64,000 nt of DNA from CAWEFA01 sp963851385 (GCA_963851385.1 CAWKPE010000033.1:136515-200514); one strand, 5' to 3'; counted from the stretch's first letter, positions 10,163 through 20,803 are shown. The notes: generated by a model from the sequence alone, not told the origin. Translations and numbers: made by a program.

Positions 10163-11542
10163 ATGATGTCAATAAGCTATTCCTGTTCAATGTCAAAGCG
10201 TATTTTTTTTATTATTTTCAGTTTCTTTTGCGTTTCCTTCAATATTTCCGCTCAGAAAAATGATACAACCGATTCTGTTCAATATTTGACCCTTGACCAA
10301 TGTATTGTATACGCAATACAGCATCAGCCTGCCATTATGCAATCAACTATTGATGTATTAATTGCCAAAAAAACAAATGCTATAAACTTATCGGCATGGT
10401 TACCACAGGTTAATGCCAATGGTAATTTTATGCATTATAACCAGTTACCTACGGTTCTTGCAGCGAACCCGGCTAACCTGGGAGGGCCGTTAATACAAGA
10501 ACATACCGGCATAATCAATACATTTCTGCCTCAATTGTCAGCGACACAAACTATCTTAAGCCCCGATGTTTTAAATGCCGCCAGAAGCGCCCATTTATAT
10601 GTAGAACAGGCAAAGCAATCGAACGATAGCACCAAAATAAATATTATTGCAACTGTCAGCAAAGGCTTTTATAACCTTTTGCTTACGCTGGAACAATTGA
10701 ATGTTTTAAAAGAAGATACAGCACGCCTTGCAAAAAATCTAAGAGATACCTATCATCAATATATTGGTGGCACTGCCGATAAAACAGATTATAAAGAGGC
10801 AGCTATTTCACTCAACAATTCTAAAGCACAATTAAAACTGGTACAAGAAAGCATTAAGCCGCAATATATCACACTGAAACAGTCAATGGGATTCCCTCCA
10901 GAAAAGGATTTTAGCGTTAGTTTTGATACACTTCAAATGATAAAGGAGATAGTTTTTGATACCACCCAACAATTACAATACGAAAAACGCATAGAATATC
11001 AGCAGATTGAAACAGCAAAAAGTTTGCAGCAACAGGCTTTAAGCTATTACAGGTCTCAATCTTTGCCAACGCTTTTTGCTTTTTACAATTATGTTTATGA
11101 GTACGAAAGCAATACTACCCAAAACTTTTTTAATAAGGCTTACCCATATTCTTATGTTGGGGCATCATTTAGTATCCCAATTTTTACAGGTCTTCGACAA
11201 AGGGAAAGTATTCAAAGGGCAAAATTGCAGGGAGAAAAAATTGAATGGGCTGAAATTGGCCTTAAATCGCGTATCTATTCTGAATATTCAAGTGCTTTGG
11301 CAAATTACAAAAGCAATTTATACGAGTTAGATGTTATGCGCGAAAATGTTGCCATGGCAAAAGATGTTTACAGTGTTGTTTCATTACAATACAATCAGGG
11401 AGTGATAGCATATCTTAATGTGATAACCGCCGAATCGAATTTAATTTCATCTGAAATTGGTTATTTAAATGCTTTGTTCCAAGTTTTATTGAGTAAGGTT
11501 GACTTGGAAAAAGCAATGGGCAATACGCTGTCAAAATATTAA
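10163..11542 (+). CDS. TolC-family outer membrane efflux protein
   Basis: Outer-membrane channel of a tripartite efflux pump, 459 residues, the usual TolC-family length. Seen: signal peptide ending ISAQ, then two repeats of long helical coiled coil and short strands (LDQCIVYAIQHQPAIMQ in the first; FTGLRQRESIQRAKLQ and YNQGVIAYLNVITAESNLI in the second), the typical OEP pattern. Start: ATG at 10163 or the in-frame ATG at 10190 (MSKRIFF), which gives a more normal signal peptide and may be the real start. It is the first gene of an operon with the membrane-fusion protein 18 bases downstream and two RND permeases. It has a good promoter 80 bases upstream. The drug or metabolite exported is unknown. 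Confidence 0.93.
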   Translation: MMSISYSCSMSKRIFFIIFSFFCVSFNISAQKNDTTDSVQYLTLDQCIVYAIQHQPAIMQSTIDVLIAKKTNAINLSAWLPQVNANGNFMHYNQLPTVLAANPANLGGPLIQEHTGIINTFLPQLSATQTILSPDVLNAARSAHLYVEQAKQSNDSTKINIIATVSKGFYNLLLTLEQLNVLKEDTARLAKNLRDTYHQYIGGTADKTDYKEAAISLNNSKAQLKLVQESIKPQYITLKQSMGFPPEKDFSVSFDTLQMIKEIVFDTTQQLQYEKRIEYQQIETAKSLQQQALSYYRSQSLPTLFAFYNYVYEYESNTTQNFFNKAYPYSYVGASFSIPIFTGLRQRESIQRAKLQGEKIEWAEIGLKSRIYSEYSSALANYKSNLYELDVMRENVAMAKDVYSVVSLQYNQGVIAYLNVITAESNLISSEIGYLNALFQVLLSKVDLEKAMGNTLSKY

Positions 11543-11560
11543 CGAAAATTTATCATATCA

Positions 11561-12736
11561 ATGAAAAGAGAATACATAGCATTAATGTTCAGTTGCATAT
11601 TATTTGTTGCCTGTAGTCCAAAACAATCCAGGCCAGTTCCACCGGTACCTGTCAACACATATATTGTCAAGCCGAAGAAAGTTTTATATTATGATGAATA
11701 TCCTGCAAATATTGTAGCTCTGAACCAGGTTGATTTGCGACCGCAAGTTCAGGGCTATATAACCGGGATATTTTTTACCGAAGGAGATATTGTACACAAA
11801 GGACAGCATTTATATGAAATAGACCGTCAATTATTCCAGGAAAGTTACGATCAGGCAAAAGCCAACCTGGAAGTGGCACAAGGCAATTTGGCACAAGCTC
11901 AACAGGATGCCGACCGTTACACTTATCTGAATTCGTATGATGCTGTTGCCAAACAGGTTCTTGATCATGCTGCTATTGCTTTGCAAAATGCTAAGAAAGT
12001 GGTTGCTGCAGCTGAGCAAACCTTAAAAATGGCAGCTACAAATTTAAACTACTCTGTCATATCCGCTCCTTTTGATGGTACCATTGGTTTTAGCCAGGTT
12101 AAAATGGGAAACATGGTATCTGTAGGGCAAACTGTTTTAAATACTATTTCAACTGATGATCCAATGGGTGTTGATTTTTTAATCTCTGAAAAACAACTTG
12201 CACATTTCGAGGAACTAAAAAATAGTAAACAGCAGAAAATAGACTCTTTGTTTACAATTGTGCTTCCCAATGATTCAATTTATCCTCATTTTGGGAAAAT
12301 ATCGGTGATTGACCGTGCCGTTGATCCGCAAACTGGCACAATTCGTATCAGGGTGGTATTTCCTAACCCCGATAATTTTCTTAAGCCAGGCACAAGCTGT
12401 GTGTTACGCGTGCATAACCAGGAAGCCGGCCCGAGGCTTTTAGTGCCAAACAAAGCAGTTGTGGAATTAATGGGTGAATATTTTGTTTATTTGGTCAAAG
12501 ATACATTAGCCCCTAATCAGGATGATTCAACAAAAACCCATCCTGTAGTAATGGCTATTCAAAAAAAGGTACAATTAGGGCAAACTGTTGCGCCTAATGT
12601 GATTATAAAAAAAGGGCTTAATACCAATGACATAATCATTGTTGATGGTGTACAATCATTGCATACAGGTTCTTTGATAGACACAACCAGAAAAACTGAT
12701 GCTAAGAAAACTAAAAAAGGAAAAAAGCAAGATTGA
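11561..12736 (+). CDS. RND efflux periplasmic adaptor (membrane-fusion protein)
   Basis: The adaptor that links the inner-membrane permease to the TolC-like channel, 391 residues. Seen: lipoprotein signal with lipobox FVAC (Cys near residue 18), N-terminal barrel-sandwich strand VDLRPQVQGYITGIF, a short alpha-hairpin (QESYDQAKANLEVAQGN to AAEQTLKMAATNL), lipoyl second half SAPFDGTIGFSQVKMGNMV, beta-barrel and membrane-proximal domains. This is the HlyD/AcrA family layout. A Lys-rich C-terminal tail (KKTKKGKKQD) is unusual but harmless. It lies 18 bases after the channel gene and 72 bases before the first permease. One adaptor would serve both permeases. Confidence 0.93.
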   Translation: MKREYIALMFSCILFVACSPKQSRPVPPVPVNTYIVKPKKVLYYDEYPANIVALNQVDLRPQVQGYITGIFFTEGDIVHKGQHLYEIDRQLFQESYDQAKANLEVAQGNLAQAQQDADRYTYLNSYDAVAKQVLDHAAIALQNAKKVVAAAEQTLKMAATNLNYSVISAPFDGTIGFSQVKMGNMVSVGQTVLNTISTDDPMGVDFLISEKQLAHFEELKNSKQQKIDSLFTIVLPNDSIYPHFGKISVIDRAVDPQTGTIRIRVVFPNPDNFLKPGTSCVLRVHNQEAGPRLLVPNKAVVELMGEYFVYLVKDTLAPNQDDSTKTHPVVMAIQKKVQLGQTVAPNVIIKKGLNTNDIIIVDGVQSLHTGSLIDTTRKTDAKKTKKGKKQD

Positions 12737-12808
12737 TTGAAAGATAATTCTAGAAGGATTCTATAAAAAATGAACATCGATTTTTTATTCTTAAATGTTA
12801 ATTAAATT

Positions 12809-15800
12809 ATGATTGCTGATACATTTATTAAAAGACCGGTTACCGCAATTGTTGTTTCGCTTGTATTGGCTTTCATGGGCGCTATTTGCATATTTAATCT
12901 TCCGGTTAATCAATATCCTGATATTACACCACCTGTTGTTCAGGTTACCGGTCAGTATATGGGCGCCGATGCCACAACTGTTGAGCAAACCGTTGCTACG
13001 CCTATTGAAGAGCAGGTAAACGGGACACACGGCATGGAATACATGCAAAGCAATAGTGCCAATAACGGGTTAATGACCATCAACACAACCTTTAAGGTGG
13101 GAACCGATATCGACATTGTCACTCTCGATGTTCAAAACAGGGTAAGTATTGCTACTCCTTTATTGCCAGTAGCAGTAAGCCGTTTGGGATTGACCGTCCG
13201 GGCTTTAAATCCTAGTCAATTATTGCTGGTAGCTCTTTATTCACCTAAAGGTTCGCACAATATTACCTTTCTGGACAATTATACCAATATATTTATAATG
13301 GATGTCTTGCTCCGTGTACCAGGCGTAGGAGCCATTACCACCATTGCCGATAATTTCAGTATGCGCGTATGGCTGAACCCTGATAAAATGGCTGTCTATT
13401 CTTTAACACCTTTAGATATTATCAATGCTTTAAATGAACAAAACTTGCAGGTGGCTGCAGGTTCTGCAGGTGTGCCTCCCCAGCAAAAAACGCAAACGTA
13501 TGAATTAAGTATTCTTGTTAATGGCCGGTTAAGCAAGGTTTCTGATTTTGAAAAAATTATTGTGAAAACAATGCCGGTCACAGGCGAAATGGTTTACCTC
13601 AAAGACGTTGCAAGGGTGGAACTGGGAAAATTCACTTATTCGAGTAATTCTTATGTTGACGACAAACGGGCTTCAATTCTTACCATATATAAGACACCTG
13701 GAAGTAATGCCATCGAGACGGCAAAAGGGGTTGTTAAAGAACTTGAAGAACTAAAAAAAACGTTCCCTACCGATGTAGATTATAAAATACCTTTTGAAAC
13801 GGTTACTGTCGTGAAGGTTTCTATGCTGGAAGTAGTACAAACCTTGATAATAGCCCTTTGTCTGGTAGCCTTAGTGGTATTTTTATTTCTTCAGAACTGG
13901 CGTGCCACGTTAATTCCTGTTCTGGCTATCCCTGTTTCCATTCTTGGCACATTCATCTTTTTTATTCCATTAGGATTTACAATAAACACACTCACAATGT
14001 TCGGTTTTGTATTGGCTATTGGAATTGTGGTAGATGATGCTATTATTGTGGTCGAAGCTGTTCAGCATTACATTGATGTAGAAAGAATATCTGTTAAAGA
14101 AGCAACTATTCATGCAATGAACGATATTTCGGCTCCGGTAATTGCAATTGCATTGATACTGGCTTCAGTATTTGTGCCTGTAGGTTTTATCCCCGGAATT
14201 GTTGGACGATTATACCAGCAATTTGCAATAACTATTGCTGTGTCTATAGTTCTCTCTGCATTCATAGCATTATCATTAACACCGGCTTTATGCACGTTGC
14301 TATTAAAACCTTATAGCATAGACGAAAAATCAAAAGGTCTAAATAAATTTTTCTTCAGGTTCAATACATGGTTCAGTAATATAACAAATCGTTATTCAAA
14401 TGGGGTGCAGAAAGGCATTCATAAATCAAAGTATGTTATTGTTCTATTGTTGTGCATAGGTATCGGCACATACTTCCTGTTTCAGCATAAGCCTACAGGA
14501 TTTATACCAAGTGAAGATGACGGGCTTATCTATGTTACCTATGAATTGCCTGAGGCATCTGCAACTGCCCAGTCTGTAGAGGTATTGTCAAAATTAATGA
14601 AGGTAGTGTCCAAAACACCCGGGATTGACCATTATGCTGCCTTAGCAGGTTTTAATGTGGTAACAGGTGCAACAAAATCCAACAGTGGTACAATTTACTG
14701 TCAGCTCAAACATTGGTCAGAGCGTAAAGAATCCGCTCAACAGATACCATACATCATTGATGTACTGCGTGATCGTATTTCAAAGGCAAATATAAAAAAT
14801 GCCAATATTGTAGTTATTCCTCCAGCCCCTATCCCTGGTATAGGGCAAACTGCAGGGTTTAGTTTCCAGATAGAACAGCGTAATACAAACGATGATGTTC
14901 ACGCCTTTGAAAATGTAGTGAACAACTTTGTTGCCGAAGCAAATAAAAATCCTGCCATTTCTCATGCATTCAGTTATTACTCTGCCCATACACCTAGTTA
15001 TAATGTAATTGTAAACCGGGAAAAGTGTAAAAAAATGGGTGTTAGTATTTCTGACGTATTTACGGCTATCCAAACATACATGGGCAGTCTTTATGTCAAC
15101 GACTTTACCCTTTACAACCGCACATTCCATGTGGTAGTCCAGGCAGACACCACCTATCGTAAAATGATATCGAATATGGATAAATATTATGTGCGAAACC
15201 AGGCAGGGGAAATGCTACCGCTAAGTTCGCTTATCAGCTATCAACCCACAGAATCAGTGCCCCTTTTATCACATTTTAATATTTTCCGTTCTGCTGAAGT
15301 TGATGGTTCTTCAGCAGTAGGATATAGCAGCGGTCAATCCATAGCAGCGTTGAAAGAAGTTGCCGCTAAAGTGTTACCGCAAGGATACGGTTATGATTTC
15401 TCAGGTTTGAGTTACGAAGAATTACAAGCAGGTACGCTTACCATTTACATTTTTATATTTTCATTAACTTTTGTTTTCCTTTTCCTTGCAGCCCTTTATG
15501 AAAGCTGGTCGGTACCGTTTTCAGTATTGCTTGCAGTACCTATTGGTGCTTTTGGGGCAATACTTACGCTTATTTTCATACCAAGCCTAACCGATAACGT
15601 ATATGCACAAATAGGGCTTATTACATTAATCGGGCTTGCTGCCAAGAATGCAATATTAATTGTAGAATATTCCAAAGTACGAGTTGATAGAGGCGAGGAT
15701 CTTATTCAATCAACCATTAAAGCTGTTAAACTGCGATTGCGCCCTATTATAATGACCTCTATGGCATTCATCTTAGGTGTTATGCCTCTGGTTATGGCAA

Positions 15801-15976
15801 GCGGGGCTGGTGCTGTTGCCCGCAGGACAATAGGTGTTACCGTACTTGGCGGTATGATAGCTGCTTCATCTTTAGCCATATTTATTGTCCCAGTGCTATT
15901 TGTAGTAATTGTGAAAATAGCTTATGGGAAAAAACTGCTTGAATACCTTGCTAAACATCGCGATGAAATGACATGA
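12809..15976 (+). CDS. RND multidrug efflux permease, copy 1 (complete proton relay)
   Basis: Inner-membrane proton/substrate antiporter of the HAE1/AcrB family, 1055 residues. Seen: first membrane helix after FIKRPVTAIVVS, NQYPDITPP periplasmic entry, helix 4 with VVDDAII (Asp409, Asp410), helix 10 with LAAKNAIL (Lys946) and LRPIIMTSMAF. These equal the proton-relay residues Asp407, Asp408 and Lys940 of AcrB, all present. Twelve membrane helices and two large periplasmic loops fit the family. It works with the adaptor and channel upstream. The second permease 157 bases downstream is a close paralog that differs in the relay, so this copy probably carries the full proton pathway. Substrates cannot be predicted. 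Confidence 0.95.
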   Translation: MIADTFIKRPVTAIVVSLVLAFMGAICIFNLPVNQYPDITPPVVQVTGQYMGADATTVEQTVATPIEEQVNGTHGMEYMQSNSANNGLMTINTTFKVGTDIDIVTLDVQNRVSIATPLLPVAVSRLGLTVRALNPSQLLLVALYSPKGSHNITFLDNYTNIFIMDVLLRVPGVGAITTIADNFSMRVWLNPDKMAVYSLTPLDIINALNEQNLQVAAGSAGVPPQQKTQTYELSILVNGRLSKVSDFEKIIVKTMPVTGEMVYLKDVARVELGKFTYSSNSYVDDKRASILTIYKTPGSNAIETAKGVVKELEELKKTFPTDVDYKIPFETVTVVKVSMLEVVQTLIIALCLVALVVFLFLQNWRATLIPVLAIPVSILGTFIFFIPLGFTINTLTMFGFVLAIGIVVDDAIIVVEAVQHYIDVERISVKEATIHAMNDISAPVIAIALILASVFVPVGFIPGIVGRLYQQFAITIAVSIVLSAFIALSLTPALCTLLLKPYSIDEKSKGLNKFFFRFNTWFSNITNRYSNGVQKGIHKSKYVIVLLLCIGIGTYFLFQHKPTGFIPSEDDGLIYVTYELPEASATAQSVEVLSKLMKVVSKTPGIDHYAALAGFNVVTGATKSNSGTIYCQLKHWSERKESAQQIPYIIDVLRDRISKANIKNANIVVIPPAPIPGIGQTAGFSFQIEQRNTNDDVHAFENVVNNFVAEANKNPAISHAFSYYSAHTPSYNVIVNREKCKKMGVSISDVFTAIQTYMGSLYVNDFTLYNRTFHVVVQADTTYRKMISNMDKYYVRNQAGEMLPLSSLISYQPTESVPLLSHFNIFRSAEVDGSSAVGYSSGQSIAALKEVAAKVLPQGYGYDFSGLSYEELQAGTLTIYIFIFSLTFVFLFLAALYESWSVPFSVLLAVPIGAFGAILTLIFIPSLTDNVYAQIGLITLIGLAAKNAILIVEYSKVRVDRGEDLIQSTIKAVKLRLRPIIMTSMAFILGVMPLVMASGAGAVARRTIGVTVLGGMIAASSLAIFIVPVLFVVIVKIAYGKKLLEYLAKHRDEMT

Positions 15977-16133
15977 GATACAAATATTCCTGCATGAGAA
16001 GCAAAAGAGTATAAAGCAGAATTAATTATATATACAAATTAAGAGTTTATATTTTATAGAGTGCTATTCCTTCTTTTCAAAGGGGGGAAACAACAGTGTA
16101 ACTAATAATTTTAACCCTTAATTCGCATTATCT

Positions 16134-19100
16134 ATGATTGCTGATACATTTATTAAACGACCGGTTACTGCAATTGTAATTTCTCTTGTAATAGCTATAC
16201 TGGGGACTATCTGCATTTTTACTCTCCCTGTTAACCAATATCCTAATATTACCCCGCCTGCTGTTTCCGTTTCAGGTACTTATACCGGTGCAGATGCCAT
16301 TACTGTAGAGCAAAATGTAGCAACTCCTGTTGAAGAAGCGATAAATGGTGTTAGCGGCATGGAATATATACAAAGCAACAGCACCAGTACCGGGATGATG
16401 TCAATTAATACAACTTTTAAGGTTGGAACCAATATTGATGTTGCCACGCTTAATGTCCAAAACAGGGTAGGCATAGCTAAACCTTTGTTGCCATTGTCTG
16501 TAAGCCGTTTAGGGCTGACTGTAAGGGCAAGAAATATAAGCCAATTAATGCAGGTTGTCCTCTTTTCCCCTAAAGGCACGCACAATATTACTTTCCTCGA
16601 CAATTATGCCAATATTTATTTAATGGATGCCATGCTTCGTGTAACGGGTGTGGGTGATATTAATAGCCGCTCTGATAATTTCAGTATGCGCATATGGATG
16701 AACCCCAATAAAATGGCATCCTTTTCAATAACTCCTCAAGATGTTATTAATGCGTTAAACGAACAAAATGTTCAGGTAGCGGCTGGAGCTGTTGGGGCTC
16801 CTCCTCAAGAGCCAACACAAACCAACGAATTAACCATTCTTGTGAATGGGCGATTGAATAAGGTTTCTGATTTTGAAAAGATTATTGTAAAAGCAATTCC
16901 TGCTACTGGACAAATGGTTTACATTAAGGATATTGCCAGGGTTGAATTAGGCAAATTCACATATGCCAGCAACTCTTATTGCGATGGCAAACGTTCATCC
17001 GCTCTTATGGTTTACGCATTGCCGTCTGCTAATGCTTTAGATGTTGCTAAAGGCGTTTATGCAGAACTTGAAACACTAAAAAAATCATTTCCCGAAGATG
17101 TAGATTATAAAGTTCCTTTTGAAGCAGTCACAATAGTAAAAGTTTCGATGAACGAAGTGGTTCATACCCTTTTTATTGCACTTTGCCTGGTGGCATTTGT
17201 GGTATTTCTGTTTCTTCAGAACTGGCGTGCCACGCTAATTCCTGTTTTAGCTATACCTGTTTCGATTCTGGGCACATTTATCTTTTTTGTCCCTTTGAAA
17301 TTTACAATAAATACGCTGACTATGTTCGGCTTTGTATTGGCTATTGGCATTGTGGTTGATAATGCCATTATAGTTGTTGAAGCAGTGCAGCGTTATATTG
17401 ATGATAATAAAGTATCGGTAAAAGAAGCAACCAAACATGCCTTGAAAGATATTACTGCGCCAGTTATTGCCGTGGCATTGGTGCTGGCTTCTGTATTTGT
17501 TCCTGTTGCTTTTATCCCTGGCATTGTAGGACGATTATATCAGCAGTTTGCTATTACAATAGCTATTTCAATGTTAATCTCAACTTTTATAGCATTGTCG
17601 TTAACTCCTGCCTTATGCATACTATTACTAAAGCCTTATCATATTGATGAAAAGTCAAAAGGTCTGTATAAATTTTTCTACTGGTTCAATACTATCTTAA
17701 ATAAAATCACTTTTCGTTATTCTAACGGCGTAAAAAAAGGCATTCGTAAATCAAAATATGTCATCATTTTATTGTTAATTATTGGCATTGCTACCTACTT
17801 TTTATTTAAGTTTAAACCTTCCGGTTTTATTCCGAATGAAGATATGGGACGGTTGCAGGTTACCTATGAACTACCCGAAGCGTCATCTACCATTCAGTCC
17901 GTTGAGTTTATGACTAAATTGATGAGGGTAGTAGGAGAAACACCGGGAGTGGGGCATTATATAGCTTCGTCAGGATTTAATGTAACAAACGGTGCACAGA
18001 AATCTAACAGCGGCACAATTTTCTGTCAGCTAAAACCGTGGAGTCAGCGAAGCAAATCCGGTGAACAAGTACCTGGCATCGTGGAAGTAATGTTCAAACG
18101 CGTTGCAAAAGCGGGTCTAAAAAATGCAAAGGTTGTTATAATGCAGCCTGCTCCAATTCCTGGAATTGGTCAGTCAGCTGGGTTCAGTTTTCAGGTAGAG
18201 CAGCGTAATACATCTGATGATGTTCATGCATTTGAAAAAGTAGTGCGCAAGTTTGTTGCCGAAGCCAATAAAAATCCTGCCATATCGCGCGCTGTCACTT
18301 ATTTTTCGGCTCATACTCCAAGTTTTAATCTGACTGTGGATAGAGAAAAATGTAAAAAAATGGGAGTTAGTATATCCGATGTATTCTCTACCATTCAATC
18401 CTATATGGGTAGTTCTTATGTTAATGATTTCACTCTTTACAACCGTACTTACCATGTGGTAATACAAGCGGATACAATATACCGCAGACTGGTTTCTGAT
18501 ATGGGAAAATATTATGTGCGCAATAAGAATGGTGACATGCTGCCAATTAGTTCACTCATCAGTTACCAGCCCATTGAAGCCGCTCCTGTTATACCTCATT
18601 TTAATATTTTTCGCTCTGCTGAAGTTGACGGTGGCCCTGCTTTTGGCTATAGTAGTGGTCAGGCAATAGATGCAATTAAAGAAGTTGCCGCTAAAACATT
18701 GCCACGTGGTTATGGCTATGAGTTTTCAGGATTAAGTTATGAAGAAATAATAGCTGGTTCACAAACTATTTACATTTTTTTGTTTTCACTCATATTTGTT
18801 TTCCTGTTTCTCGCAGCATTATATGAAAGCTGGTCGGTGCCTTTTGCCATTATGTTGTCGGTGCCAATAGGAGCATTTGGGGCTATACTTACACTTACTT
18901 TTATACCATCCCTTAGCAACAATGTTTACGCGCAGATAGGGCTTATCACTTTAATAGGACTTGCTGCCAAGAACGCGATACTTATAGTAGAATATGCCAA
19001 AGTACGTGTTGATAAAGGAGAAGACCTGTTGCAATCCACAATTGATGCCGTCAGTTTACGTTTGAGACCTATTATTATGACCTCAATGGCATTTATTTTT

Positions 19101-19307
19101 GGAGTATTACCTTTGGCTTTTGCAACCGGGGCAGGCGCTGTAGCCCGCAGAACAATTGGATTTACGGTATTGGGTGGAATGATATCGGCTTCATCAATAG
19201 CCATATTTATTGTTCCAGTGCTGTTTGTAGTGATTATTAAAATTACTTACGGCAAAAAGCAACTCAACTACTTGGTTCAACATCGTGATGAGTTAAAAAT
19301 GCAATAA
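16134..19307 (+). CDS. RND multidrug efflux permease, copy 2 (Asp-Asn relay variant)
   Basis: A second AcrB-family permease, 1057 residues, colinear with copy 1 and starting with nearly the same residues (MIADTFIKRPVTAIV). Seen: helix 4 reads VVDNAII, so the second relay Asp is Asn410, while Asp409 and Lys946 remain. Family knowledge: VDN is found in many RND proteins, so the change does not prove loss of activity, but in this pair it makes the two subunits unlike. In the MdtABC system two different permeases form one heterotrimer with one adaptor, which is a possible model here. No second adaptor or channel follows. The codon usage and composition look like copy 1, which suggests an old tandem duplication in this lineage. 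Confidence 0.94.
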   Translation: MIADTFIKRPVTAIVISLVIAILGTICIFTLPVNQYPNITPPAVSVSGTYTGADAITVEQNVATPVEEAINGVSGMEYIQSNSTSTGMMSINTTFKVGTNIDVATLNVQNRVGIAKPLLPLSVSRLGLTVRARNISQLMQVVLFSPKGTHNITFLDNYANIYLMDAMLRVTGVGDINSRSDNFSMRIWMNPNKMASFSITPQDVINALNEQNVQVAAGAVGAPPQEPTQTNELTILVNGRLNKVSDFEKIIVKAIPATGQMVYIKDIARVELGKFTYASNSYCDGKRSSALMVYALPSANALDVAKGVYAELETLKKSFPEDVDYKVPFEAVTIVKVSMNEVVHTLFIALCLVAFVVFLFLQNWRATLIPVLAIPVSILGTFIFFVPLKFTINTLTMFGFVLAIGIVVDNAIIVVEAVQRYIDDNKVSVKEATKHALKDITAPVIAVALVLASVFVPVAFIPGIVGRLYQQFAITIAISMLISTFIALSLTPALCILLLKPYHIDEKSKGLYKFFYWFNTILNKITFRYSNGVKKGIRKSKYVIILLLIIGIATYFLFKFKPSGFIPNEDMGRLQVTYELPEASSTIQSVEFMTKLMRVVGETPGVGHYIASSGFNVTNGAQKSNSGTIFCQLKPWSQRSKSGEQVPGIVEVMFKRVAKAGLKNAKVVIMQPAPIPGIGQSAGFSFQVEQRNTSDDVHAFEKVVRKFVAEANKNPAISRAVTYFSAHTPSFNLTVDREKCKKMGVSISDVFSTIQSYMGSSYVNDFTLYNRTYHVVIQADTIYRRLVSDMGKYYVRNKNGDMLPISSLISYQPIEAAPVIPHFNIFRSAEVDGGPAFGYSSGQAIDAIKEVAAKTLPRGYGYEFSGLSYEEIIAGSQTIYIFLFSLIFVFLFLAALYESWSVPFAIMLSVPIGAFGAILTLTFIPSLSNNVYAQIGLITLIGLAAKNAILIVEYAKVRVDKGEDLLQSTIDAVSLRLRPIIMTSMAFIFGVLPLAFATGAGAVARRTIGFTVLGGMISASSIAIFIVPVLFVVIIKITYGKKQLNYLVQHRDELKMQ

Positions 19308-19633
19308 ACCACAAGGGAAATGAGAGAAAATGAAGAGAATTAGCATGAAGATTTTAGAATCAAATCAGGTCATATGGTGTTCCTCTTCCTCATTCGGCAA
19401 GCCATGCGCCAGCCCGTTACAATATTTGCCTATAATCATTATTAATTTTTTAAGGTATAGGCAAAAAATGTGACGCCCATGGGTTACGCTTCGCTGCAGG
19501 CTGTCACAATACTTGCTGCTCAGTTGTCATCGTCATAACCTTCTTTAACAACTCATATAAGAAGAATTCGAAAAAAAACAATATATTTGTTTATATATGA
19601 ATTATTTAGGTTATTAATCAACCAATTTGTATT
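19308..19633. other. Intergenic region with imperfect inverted repeat
   Basis: No gene seen. It holds an imperfect inverted repeat of about 20 bases (near 19419-19438 and 19455-19474, around TTGCCTATA / TATAGGCAA) and GC-richer text up to 19505 that looks like a decayed repeat. A TATATTTG box at 19582-19589 could be the -7 part of the promoter of the next gene, but I find no matching TTG. Confidence 0.4.
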
Positions 19634-20373
19634 ATGAAAAAGTTTTTTGCAATTATATCAGTTTTTATCTGTTTGAATACAATGTTATTTGCTCAACAAT
19701 CATCAGACAGTAGTGTGCCTAAATTTACATTTGGTATTTTGGGCGGGTTAAATATTCCCAATCTCACTGGAGGCAGCGGCAACGAATTAAGCAGTGGTTA
19801 TGGTTCTCGCATAGGAGAAGCTTTTGGTTTGACTGCTACTTACGCATTAAGTTCAAATTTTGCTTTGCGAGCCGATGCATTATATTCAAGCGAAGGTGGT
19901 AAAAGAAACGGATTTCAGGCTTTTGGCCCCAATCCTTATTCACCTGGAACATACTTTTATGCTAATATTAACAATGAATCTATTTTGAATTATTTTGAAG
20001 TACCCGTTATGTTGAAATATACTATTCATGTAACCAGTTCATTAAAGTTTTATGTAAATTTTGGACCTTATATAGGCTTCTTATTGAATGCTAAAAATAA
20101 GGTAAGTGGAAATAGTATTATTTATGCTGATAAAGCAGGAACAATACCAATCTCGACCGTTGCAACATCATTTGATTCCAATACAACTGCATTAATCCTG
20201 TTAATTTTGGTTTGGCAGGTGGCATTGGAATAACCAAATCGGTTGGTTTTGGTGAAATTTTCATTGATATTAGAGGTGCATATGGTTTGTCCGTTGTTCA
20301 AAAGAGTTCTCAGGACGGGAACAACCATATAGGGAATTTATTGATAGCTTTGGGGTATTCTATTCCTTTATGA
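19634..20373 (+). pseudogene. PorT-like outer membrane beta-barrel protein, one frameshift
   Basis: An outer-membrane beta-barrel of about 246 codons. Seen: signal peptide ending LFAQ, then alternating strands such as FTFGILGGLNIPNL, FALRADALYSSEGG and FYVNFGPYIGFLL typical of the PorT / OMP_b-brl_2 group. The frame stops at 20233, but a one-base shift near 20185 restores the normal continuation NFGLAGGIGITKSVGFG and GNLLIALGYSIPL up to the stop at 20371-20373. The continuation is a perfect family C-terminus, so the break is either a recent mutation or a sequencing error. A single gene with no partner, downstream of the efflux operon. Function unknown; most family members are structural barrels of unknown role. 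Confidence 0.8.
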
Positions 20374-20450
20374 CAAATAAACTTTTTTATTTCTAATTCA
20401 TAGAATTTATAAGTGCGATAGCATAACAATAAATTAAAAACAAATAGAAA

Positions 20451-20789
20451 ATGGAAAACACAGACACAACTCAGAGTACCATTATGAAATGGTATCACTA
20501 CATCGCGGCATTTTTTGCCGGTACATTTTTAACTAATGTAATTCCTCATTTTGTGAATGGCATTTCGGGTAATTATTTTCCTACTCCATTTGCCGTTCCG
20601 CCCGGCAAAGGTTTATCGTCACCAATGATTAATGTTTTATGGGCATTGTTTAATTTACTCATTGGATATTTACTATTCAGGTTTAGCAGGTTGAACGCAA
20701 AGAACAAATTATCTATGGTAATTTTCTTTGCTGGAATTATATTCATTAGCATTATGCTTAGCAATGCTTTTATGGATAAAGTAAAATAG
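20451..20789 (+). CDS. Small integral membrane protein
   Basis: A 112-residue membrane protein of unknown function. Seen: about three hydrophobic helices (MKWYHYIAAFFAGTFLTNV, INVLWALFNLLIGYLLF, LSMVIFFAGIIFISIML) with a short polar loop containing NGISGNYFPTPFAVPPGKG between the first two. I cannot place it in a named family with certainty. It stands 77 bases after the barrel gene and is closed by a terminator at 20804-20850, so it may be transcribed alone or together with the barrel gene. Confidence 0.7.
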   Translation: MENTDTTQSTIMKWYHYIAAFFAGTFLTNVIPHFVNGISGNYFPTPFAVPPGKGLSSPMINVLWALFNLLIGYLLFRFSRLNAKNKLSMVIFFAGIIFISIMLSNAFMDKVK

Positions 20790-20803
20790 TTGCTTTTGAA
20801 AAA

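Noticed and set aside
12809..19307. Assembly duplication of one RND permease
   Set aside because: The two genes differ throughout, including in a functional residue, and are separated by unique sequence.
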